This document shows, piece after piece, positions 1-4,740 of a stretch of DNA of 7,741 nt (positions are counted from its first letter, which is position 1; the number at the start of each line of letters is the position of its first letter). The position numbers were made by a program, and so were the translations under genes. A model generated the notes under the pieces. It was given only the letters and a program-made list of their open reading frames with translations. It did no database searches and was not told the DNA's origin. The DNA is from an uncultured Collinsella sp. (GTDB lineage: Bacteria; Actinomycetota; Coriobacteriia; Coriobacteriales; Coriobacteriaceae): the NCBI GenBank assembly GCA_902464485.1, contig CABQJJ010000079.1, forward strand, positions 1 to 7,741, in the 5' to 3' direction.

Positions 1-387
1 GTCGCCACTGGCGGCACCCTGTGCATGGACGTGCCGAGCCTGGGCGCTCGCGAGGGCCGCACGCAGTGGCGCCATACCCACGTGCTCAACGACCCCGTGC
101 ATCCCGTCGAGGTCGTGCCGGGCTCGCTGCTGGAGCGCGCGCTTGGCGGGCACAGGCTGATCCAAACCAACTCCGCACACCACTGCTGCGTCGATCGTCT
201 GGGTAAGAGCACGCGCTTGGTCGCCAAGGCAACCGACGGCGTTCCCGAGTGTATCGAGGTCGAAGGCCAGCCATTCTGTCTAGGCGTGCAATGGCACCCT
301 GAGTACACGTGGAAGACGCTCGAGACCGACTTTAACCTGTGGAAGTCGTTTGTCGAGGCGGCGGCAAAGGTTAAGCAGGCTCGTTAG
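1..387 (+). CDS. Peptidase C26 / gamma-glutamyl-gamma-aminobutyrate hydrolase-like protein, C-terminal part
   Basis: This gene runs in from the left edge, so the start and the catalytic cysteine are missing; 128 codons and a TAG stop remain. The family consists of class I glutamine-amidotransferase-fold enzymes that hydrolyse gamma-glutamyl amide bonds, for example gamma-glutamyl-GABA in the putrescine degradation pathway (PuuD). The visible part has the family's GGTLCMDVPS block (residues 4-13 of the fragment, compare GGTLYQDIP in relatives), an NS-x-HH segment (57-61) and the diagnostic GVQWHPE motif (95-101), whose His99 and Glu101 complete the Cys-His-Glu triad. The usual glutamine after the HH pair is a cysteine here. 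The frame is open from base 1. Substrate cannot be assigned from a half protein; family assignment is secure. It is the only plus-strand gene and converges on the transporter operon. Confidence 0.88.
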   Translation, partial: VATGGTLCMDVPSLGAREGRTQWRHTHVLNDPVHPVEVVPGSLLERALGGHRLIQTNSAHHCCVDRLGKSTRLVAKATDGVPECIEVEGQPFCLGVQWHPEYTWKTLETDFNLWKSFVEAAAKVKQAR

Positions 388-420
388 CTCGCGAATCACA
401 CAGGCTTAAACCTTCCATGC

Positions 421-466
421 CAGGGGGGCGGACACCAGCCAAGGTGCCCGCCCCCCTGTATTTGAT
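421..466 (+). terminator. Hairpin terminator after the peptidase C26 gene
   Basis: Bases 421-436 pair with 443-458: an 11-bp GC-rich stem (caggggggcgg with its complement), one A-C mismatch and four more pairs, around a 6-base loop. The plus strand continues TATTTGAT, a weak T-rich tail. It lies 33 bp past the peptidase stop. Because it sits between convergent genes it may also stop transcripts from the minus-strand transporter operon, but on that strand no T tract follows. Confidence 0.7.
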
Positions 467-496
467 ACGCTCGGTATGTTTATCCCTCACAAACAA

Positions 497-1315
497 TCAA
501 AGAAATCTCGACCGCAATCGGTCGACGGTAAAGCAAATGGCAAAAACGCTTGCTACGTTTATGAGACAGTCAATTAAAATCGAAGTGCATTGACTATCCT
601 CCAACGGGGTCACGCCGCAAATCCACATGAGCATCGAAGACGGAAGCGGAAGCATGGAATTGACCCCGACCTGTATGTAGATCGCTACGACGTTGACAAG
701 CAATAGCATGCCAATCGGACCGAAGCCGGATCCAAAGTAGGAAACAACGATCACGCAAGAGACCACGTATGCAAGGCAGGCAACAGCTGCAAGAACAAGT
801 CGATAGCAAAATACATGCAGGTTGAGATGCTGTTGAGCATCTAAAACGATTGCGCAGTTAAGGCAGTACAAAACGACGCTCGACAGGACAAAAGCGCCCA
901 AAAGGGCAAGTGAAGACAGTATCGCTCGTGCAACAGTAGCGCACGCCCGCTTCCCTCCCCGAGCCTCCGACAGCCCCCACGGTTCCTCTGCAAAGCTCGA
1001 ACTGACAAAACGCGGCACAATGCAAGCTGCGATGAACGGAAAGAACAATGCATGAGCCAACGGGGCTACGTTGAACAGCAGACCGCGAAAAACCTCTGCA
1101 TTACCAAATAGAAGGACATCCTCCGCCGATAGCCGAAGCGTCGGGTCTGGGAAAAAGCCCAAGAAACTGTTCTCACGGAGGCTACAGAACCACATCGGGA
1201 AAGAATTAATCTGCAATACCACCATGCACGCATAAATTACCAGGATTAAGGCGTACGTCCATTTGCTCACATGCTTCAATTCTGACTGAAGGAATCTTCT
1301 AGTCTGACGAGCCAT
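497..1315 (-). CDS. ABC transporter permease, second subunit (ABC-2 type)
   Basis: This is a 272-residue integral membrane protein, last gene of the peptide/transporter operon. I see six hydrophobic segments at about residues 19-37, 82-101, 128-152, 168-192, 200-218 and 245-263. The long extracytoplasmic-type loop between the first two and the charged segment SEARGGKRACATVAR before the third are typical of ABC-2 permeases. No soluble domain is visible. I chose the ATG at 1315, preceded by GGGGGTG about six bases away; a GTG at 1333 in the same frame has no convincing ribosome site. With this start the gene overlaps the preceding permease by 17 bp, so translation is probably coupled. It likely pairs with that permease as a heterodimer powered by the ATPase encoded at 2120-2845. 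Cargo is not readable from sequence; export of, or immunity to, the Cys-rich peptide is inferred from position. Confidence 0.82.
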   Translation of the reverse strand: MARQTRRFLQSELKHVSKWTYALILVIYACMVVLQINSFPMWFCSLRENSFLGFFPDPTLRLSAEDVLLFGNAEVFRGLLFNVAPLAHALFFPFIAACIVPRFVSSSFAEEPWGLSEARGGKRACATVARAILSSLALLGAFVLSSVVLYCLNCAIVLDAQQHLNLHVFCYRLVLAAVACLAYVVSCVIVVSYFGSGFGPIGMLLLVNVVAIYIQVGVNSMLPLPSSMLMWICGVTPLEDSQCTSILIDCLINVASVFAICFTVDRLRSRFL

Positions 1316-2123
1316 TGACCACACCCCCAGCACGAAAGCTCACGAGAGCGTAAATCAATACCGATAGACAGCTGGCTGCCGCGCCATATCCCAGAAGCGT
1401 CAGCTGCCCCATATCGCTATACCCAAGGGCACATCCAACTCCAAGGTACGGCCCCGGAAGAAAGAAGATCCATCGCAAGGACGGTATGGGCGTCTGAAGG
1501 TAAGTTCCGTAGAGCGTCAAGCTCATGACAAATCCAACTATCACCACGGCCCCGCTCAATACAGCGCTGCCCGTAATCCGATAGATGGTCACCGTCTCCA
1601 GCGCAACCGATATCACCAATACAGCGTTGACTATCATTGCAGGCAAAAATGCAGCCAGCATGCCATGCACGTAGTTTTGCCCTCCACGTGTTACGGCTAC
1701 GGCAAAAAGAAGAAGGCAAAGCGCACTATATACTGCGCCAATTATTAAAGCAGACGAAAATGCATGGGCTAGAGCCCCATAAAAGCTGTTGAGACCTCTT
1801 GCCAAAGAAATTCGGCAGCCCTCTTCATAGCCACGTTCCTGTAGAATTACCAGGCAAACGATGAGCGGTACAAACAAAGATGTGCCGGCAAAGGCACTAC
1901 GCACAAGGGACTCATCGGGTGCAGAAGAATCGATTACATTCCAGCAGAAGCCAATATCCTCCCCAAAAACGCTATTGCCACAGGCGAGCAACGTTGTTCC
2001 GTTTTTTAGAAAGATGCCGAAGAGAAGGCCGAACGCCAGCATAAGCGCAAGACCAAACTTCGCCGGAAATATCCTGTGCAAACGCATCATATCTGCCTTT
2101 ATGGGATGAATCGCCCGCTTCAT
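1299..2123 (-). CDS. ABC transporter permease, first subunit (ABC-2 type)
   Basis: This is a 274-residue membrane protein with six predicted helices at about 23-40, 77-95, 118-143, 153-173, 187-207 and 243-263. Segment ILQERGYEEGCRISLARG (93-110), just after the second helix, matches the layout of ABC-2 permeases of the lantibiotic-immunity/antibiotic-efflux kind, where a charged E-x-x-x-G stretch precedes the third helix. The ATG overlaps the ATPase stop codon as ATGA (4-bp overlap), which makes translational coupling near certain. The product is similar in size and topology to the permease that follows, as expected for a two-permease (EG-like) transporter, but the two are not obviously alike in sequence. 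Function as half of the membrane channel is secure; the substrate is inferred only from the adjacent peptide gene. Confidence 0.84.
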   Translation of the reverse strand: MKRAIHPIKADMMRLHRIFPAKFGLALMLAFGLLFGIFLKNGTTLLACGNSVFGEDIGFCWNVIDSSAPDESLVRSAFAGTSLFVPLIVCLVILQERGYEEGCRISLARGLNSFYGALAHAFSSALIIGAVYSALCLLLFAVAVTRGGQNYVHGMLAAFLPAMIVNAVLVISVALETVTIYRITGSAVLSGAVVIVGFVMSLTLYGTYLQTPIPSLRWIFFLPGPYLGVGCALGYSDMGQLTLLGYGAAASCLSVLIYALVSFRAGGVVNGSSD

Positions 2124-2845
2124 AGCGAGACCACCTTCATCAAGCGCCTGTAATACTCTTTTAGGGACGACGCCTCATCCCTTATGACGTCCATCGATTC
2201 CTTTTTTATCAGTTCGCCGTCATGAATAAACAGGCAGCTTGTTGCAACCGATGCCAACTCATCCAAATCATGACTAGAGATGAGCATGGTCTTACCCTGC
2301 TCTCGATTCAATCGACCGATAAGGGCCCATATACTCTCGATGCCCAACGGATCCAATCCATTTGCCGGCTCATCGAAAATTAGTACGTCGGTGTCACCCA
2401 ACAAAGCCGTAGCTATATCCAGTCGCCGTTTCATTCCCAGAGAAAAACTGCTCACGCTCTTTTTCTCATCGGCATCCAGTCCAACTAGGCTCAAAACGCG
2501 AGGAATCTCACAATTCTCATCAAGCCCCCATTCCGCACATCGGATCCGAAGATTCTCAGCCGCACTGAGGGATTGGTATGCTCCGCTGGAATCTGGCACA
2601 TAGCCGACACGCGTCCGCATCAGGCTCAGCTCTTTTTTCGACTTGCCTCCAAAGAGCTCCACGCTCCCCGACGATGGCTCACAGAGGCCCAGCACTATTT
2701 TAATAAGCGTGCTTTTGCCCGCCCCGTTTGCACCAACAAGGGCGCAAAGCTCAGACTGATGTACCTCGAAGGAAACGTCATGCAACACACGCCGTTTTCC
2801 ATAGCGCTTTGACACCTTTGATAGCTTTATCGCTGATGCGCTCAT
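2120..2845 (-). CDS. ABC transporter ATP-binding protein (bacitracin/lantibiotic-type)
   Basis: This 241-residue nucleotide-binding subunit hydrolyses ATP on the cytoplasmic face to drive the two permeases that follow. Visible motifs are Walker A GANGAGKST (38-46), a signature loop FSLGMKRR (134-141, variant of LSGGQ), Walker B VLIFDEP (154-160) with the D-loop NGLDP, and the switch histidine in SSHDLDEL (His192). The FSLGMKRR-type signature and short length are characteristic of the BcrA/lantibiotic self-protection group, which commonly associates with ABC-2 permeases. The position of the Q-loop reads GYVPDSSGAY, without glutamine. The ATG at 2845 has GGGAGG three bases upstream. It lies 68 bp after the Cys-rich peptide gene, with a hairpin between, and overlaps the next gene by ATGA. 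Family and role as transporter ATPase are firm; peptide export or immunity is inferred. Confidence 0.92.
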   Translation of the reverse strand: MSASAIKLSKVSKRYGKRRVLHDVSFEVHQSELCALVGANGAGKSTLIKIVLGLCEPSSGSVELFGGKSKKELSLMRTRVGYVPDSSGAYQSLSAAENLRIRCAEWGLDENCEIPRVLSLVGLDADEKKSVSSFSLGMKRRLDIATALLGDTDVLIFDEPANGLDPLGIESIWALIGRLNREQGKTMLISSHDLDELASVATSCLFIHDGELIKKESMDVIRDEASSLKEYYRRLMKVVSL

Positions 2846-2865
2846 TGGCCTCCCGTTCTGCTTGA

Positions 2866-2905
2866 TAATAAAACCGCTGCTGCCAGACTGTCGCCTGGCA
2901 GCAGC
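2866..2905 (-). terminator. Intrinsic terminator/attenuator between peptide and transporter genes
   Basis: Bases 2876-2886 (gctgctgccag) are a perfect 11-bp inverted repeat of 2895-2905, with an 8-base loop. On the minus strand the hairpin is followed by GG TTTTATTATC. It starts nine bases after the peptide stop codon and ends about 20 bases before the ATPase start. No promoter is obvious between the hairpin and the ATPase gene, so read-through past a leaky terminator is the likely route to transporter expression. Such hairpins also stabilise the abundant short mRNA of small peptide genes. Confidence 0.8.
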
Positions 2906-2913
2906 CGCAACTG

Positions 2914-3042
2914 CTAGAGATTAACAAAACAGAAGTTTTTGCTGCAGTTATTGACGCAAGTGCGTGCTCCACAGAATTTCTTGCAGTAACCGTTACACCC
3001 ACCACCGGGGTCCACATAACTCGGTTTGACAATCCAGCTCAT
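2914..3042 (-). CDS. Six-cysteine 42-residue peptide, candidate RiPP/bacteriocin precursor
   Basis: Translating the minus strand from the ATG at 3042 gives 42 residues ending in TAG. The first 15 are MSWIVKPSYVDPGGG; six cysteines follow at 16, 20, 24, 29, 33 and 38, spaced C-x3-C-x3-C-x4-C-x3-C-x4-C, and the end is FCFVNL. GGGAGG lies six bases before the ATG, an excellent ribosome site, with a good promoter about 40 bases upstream. There is no signal peptide or membrane helix, and the GG is not in a classical double-glycine leader (no hydrophobic -4/-7/-12 pattern). A short basic I-x-KP leader followed by regularly spaced cysteines recalls small Cys-rich radical-SAM substrates such as the Clo7bot and ranthipeptide groups; this is recall, not a search. 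No maturase is within the window. Disulfide-bonded bacteriocin or metal-binding peptide are alternatives. That it is a real gene is well supported; its function is inference. Confidence 0.8.
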   Translation of the reverse strand: MSWIVKPSYVDPGGGCNGYCKKFCGARTCVNNCSKNFCFVNL

Positions 3043-3080
3043 ATCGTTCCTCCCTTCTTTTATCGTTCGTTCTTGATGTT

Positions 3081-3109
3081 ATTGTTTGCCGATAACTTAT
3101 ATTTGTCAA
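3081..3109 (-). promoter_or_regulatory. Promoter of the Cys-rich peptide/ABC transporter operon
   Basis: On the minus strand a perfect -35 TTGACA (3109-3104) is followed after 17 bases by AACAAT (3086-3081), a four-of-six -10 match. Transcription would start near 3075, giving a 5' leader of about 33 bases. The surrounding DNA is strikingly AT-rich (line 3061-3120 has 16 G/C in 60 by hand count). The spacer contains GTTATCGG, which also occurs upstream of the DUF2975/regulator pair, so it may hold a repressor site. Confidence 0.65.
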
Positions 3110-3116
3110 GATAATT

Positions 3117-3149
3117 AATAAACAAAGAACCCATGTTAGACACGGGTTC
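3117..3149 (-). terminator. Rho-independent terminator after the HTH regulator gene
   Basis: Bases 3127-3135 pair with 3141-3149 as a 9-bp stem (gaacccgtg on the minus strand, with one G-U wobble) and a 5-base loop. The minus strand continues TTTGTTTATT. It lies 39 bp past the regulator stop and directly upstream of the peptide promoter, so the regulator operon and the peptide operon are separate transcription units. Confidence 0.85.
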
Positions 3150-3187
3150 CGTTACACTGATATTTCGTTATAGTTGTTCGCTTTATG

Positions 3188-3517
3188 CTACTCGTCGCTC
3201 AAATCGACAGCAAAGACTGATGTCGGAAGCGACGCCTCATTGCCTCCACCATTCCGCATCTGCCTCACGACATTTTTTGCGCGCTCGACAATAAGCTCCT
3301 CAAGCTCCTTCTCGCTCACGCGCCGAATAATATCTCCCGGTTGACAATCAAGTTCATCGCAGATATCGAGAAGCGTCTTAAGGCGAATAGCCTTAATTTT
3401 CCCGTTTCTTAGCTTTGAGATATTGGCCGGGGTATGCCCCGTGGCGCGAATCAGATCAGCGCTGGTCTTTCCGATCTTAAGCAGCTGCGTCTCAAGCTCG
3501 ATGATGAGATAGCTCAT
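3188..3517 (-). CDS. Cro/CI-type HTH regulator, YozG-like
   Basis: This 109-residue protein is a small DNA-binding regulator. Residues 5-67 form a helix-turn-helix domain with the hallmark stretch ISKLRNGKIKAIRLKTL (33-49) and the following DELDCQPGDII (54-64), the exact arrangement of the YozG group of XRE regulators. A charged C-terminal tail of about 40 residues extends beyond the usual short form; it has no recognisable domain. The ATG at 3517 is preceded by AGGAGG with good spacing, and that ribosome site overlaps the stop region of the DUF2975 gene eight bases upstream, so the two are co-translated. In the known family, YozG-like proteins are encoded next to DUF2975 membrane proteins, which probably modulate them. 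Likely targets are its own operon and possibly the adjacent peptide promoter; the second is inference. Confidence 0.9.
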   Translation of the reverse strand: MSYLIIELETQLLKIGKTSADLIRATGHTPANISKLRNGKIKAIRLKTLLDICDELDCQPGDIIRRVSEKELEELIVERAKNVVRQMRNGGGNEASLPTSVFAVDLSDE

Positions 3518-3525
3518 GTTTCCTC

Positions 3526-4086
3526 CTACACAAGCTCGTCAGACTGCTCTTGGAGCAGCGAGGCATAGCTCCAGATCACCGAGACAAACAAACAGACAGC
3601 CGCGCCGATAAGCGACCCCGCGTCAAAGGCAACGCCCTGGCAAATCGCGATAACGAAGGAATGGGGCACGACGCAAAGCTCCAGGCCGCCAATGGTGAGA
3701 TTGACCGATCCATAGGCACCAACAAGCGAAACCGCGGCGTTAACAGCAAAGGCAAGCGCGAGAACACGGATAAGCCGCACATGCGCCCTAGTAAAGGGCG
3801 ATACGCCCCGCGAAATGTCACGGCTGATTCCGCACAAAACGACAAGCGAAATACCCATGACAAGCGCCATGCACAGTCCGCTTGGGATAACGATGCACCC
3901 GCCATCGAGAAGCGTCACAACACCGAAAGAATCGACAGAAGCAACGTTTGCAGTCGCATACCAGATCACGTAAACAACCAACGCGACAAAAGCGACGAGC
4001 ATTCCCGCAGAAATGACCGTCATGCAAAAACCGAGCTTCCTGATATTTTCGCGCGCCTTGGCCATACGCTGAACGCTATTGGACAT
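3526..4086 (-). CDS. DUF2975-type four-helix membrane protein
   Basis: This 186-residue membrane protein has helices at about 19-43, 67-87, 105-125 and 153-175. Between helices two and three it carries DISRGVSPFTRAHVRLIR (90-107), matching the G-x-PFT-x-x-N/H-x-x-RLR signature of DUF2975 proteins. It is followed after eight bases by a YozG-like HTH gene, the family's standard partner, which strengthens the call. The biochemical role of the family is not established; a membrane-bound sensor or antagonist of the HTH partner is the usual reading. I chose the ATG at 4086, preceded by GAGGGTGAG, over an in-frame ATG at 4185 that would add 33 residues rich in Cys and polar residues with no family resemblance and a weak ribosome site. 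A 7-bp inverted repeat lies just upstream. Confidence 0.82.
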   Translation of the reverse strand: MSNSVQRMAKARENIRKLGFCMTVISAGMLVAFVALVVYVIWYATANVASVDSFGVVTLLDGGCIVIPSGLCMALVMGISLVVLCGISRDISRGVSPFTRAHVRLIRVLALAFAVNAAVSLVGAYGSVNLTIGGLELCVVPHSFVIAICQGVAFDAGSLIGAAVCLFVSVIWSYASLLQEQSDELV

Positions 4087-4106
4087 ACACTCACCCTCGT
4101 CGACTC

Positions 4107-4140
4107 TATCGTTATCGGAATAGTTTATCGAACAACGATA
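4107..4140. promoter_or_regulatory. Candidate operator upstream of the DUF2975/HTH pair
   Basis: TATCGTT (4107-4113) is inverted perfectly as AACGATA (4134-4140), centre-to-centre about 27 bp. Inside lie two direct copies of a TATCG core (GTTATCG at 4111-4117 and GTTTATCG at 4123-4130). The site is about 20-55 bp before the chosen DUF2975 start, where an autoregulator would bind. No convincing -35/-10 pair could be fixed around it, so the promoter itself is not called. Confidence 0.4.
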
Positions 4141-4199
4141 TGGATTGCATGCGGAAAGCCCCGCCAGTGCGCATAGCCCACTCACTAATCAGAAAGGGT

Positions 4200-4292
4200 G
4201 AGAGTGGATTTTTGGACACGTATCGAACGAGAGTGGATAATCTCCCACTTTGAGGCCGCCACAGGGCCAAAAACGGGAGATTATCCACTCTC
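4200..4292. repeat. Intergenic repeat zone with a perfect 18-bp inverted repeat
   Basis: Bases 4229-4246 (gagagtggataatctccc) are exactly inverted at 4275-4292, separated by 28 bases that contain a pair of GGCC blocks. The first ten bases, GAGAGTGGAT, also occur as a direct copy at 4200-4209. The long arms would make a very stable hairpin, but neither strand has a T tract after it, so it is not a standard terminator. It lies between the end of the HPt gene and the start of the DUF2975 gene, divided by no other gene. A dispersed intergenic palindrome (REP/MITE-like) is my preferred reading. Confidence 0.7.
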
Positions 4293-4360
4293 ATAGTCAT
4301 TGGGGACGCCCTTTTATGTCTACATCAACGGACTCTGGGCGGCACAAGGCCTGCAAGCCC

Positions 4361-4717
4361 TTACTCAGCTGCCTCGCGCAGGGCCGACATCGTAGCCGCA
4401 TACTGCTGTCGCAACGCATGCAGCCCATCGCGGGCACCGTCAACGGTATCCGCATCGCGCAACGCCTCGGTCACCACAACCGCCGGCTCGTACAGATTGT
4501 CGAACCCCAGGTTCTGGCTCACGCCCTTGAGCGTATGCACGGCCATAAACGCACTCTCGGCGTCTCCTGCCGCCATAGCGGCCTCGAACTTGTCCATGCT
4601 CTCGTCATCCAGGAACTTAAGGGCAAAGCGGGCGAGCATCTCCTCGCCCATCAGGCGAACGCAGGCGCCATCGTAATCGGCACCGATCTTCTCATACGCT
4701 TCACGCATGGAACCCAT
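4361..4717 (-). CDS. Histidine phosphotransfer (HPt) domain protein
   Basis: This is a 118-residue single-domain HPt protein, which shuttles phosphoryl groups between receiver domains and kinases in phosphorelays. The conserved motif AVHTLKGVSQNLG (59-71) contains the phosphorylatable His61 followed by the invariant K-G pair; the rest is helical, as expected for a four-helix bundle. The length is normal for the family. The ATG at 4717 has AAAGGAG nine to ten bases upstream; a second in-frame ATG at 4708 is possible but less well placed. It is 23 bp downstream of the GGDEF-receiver-HD-GYP gene on the same strand, so the two almost certainly form an operon. The receiver there is the obvious partner, though no histidine kinase is seen in the window. 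Confidence 0.9.
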   Translation of the reverse strand: MGSMREAYEKIGADYDGACVRLMGEEMLARFALKFLDDESMDKFEAAMAAGDAESAFMAVHTLKGVSQNLGFDNLYEPAVVVTEALRDADTVDGARDGLHALRQQYAATMSALREAAE

Positions 4718-4740
4718 AAATTATAACTCCTTTGGTCGAA

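Noticed and set aside
2778..3032. 84-codon minus-strand frame overlapping the peptide and the ATPase start
   Set aside because: It runs in a different frame through the peptide gene, the hairpin and the ATPase start, and lacks a good ribosome site; the 42-codon frame has the ribosome site, promoter and cysteine pattern.
2914..3042. Calling the Cys-rich peptide a lantibiotic
   Set aside because: There is no LanM/LanB/LanC gene, no typical leader, and few Ser/Thr residues suitable for lanthionine rings; only the transporter type recalls lantibiotic immunity.
3550..4176. 208-codon plus-strand open frame opposite the DUF2975 gene
   Set aside because: It is very polar with no family resemblance and lies antisense to a membrane protein gene with a recognised signature and partner; the lack of stops follows from the opposite gene's codon pattern.
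4087..4185. 33-residue N-terminal extension of the DUF2975 protein
   Set aside because: The upstream ATG has a weak ribosome site, the extension would cover the palindromic operator candidate, and it has no resemblance to the family.
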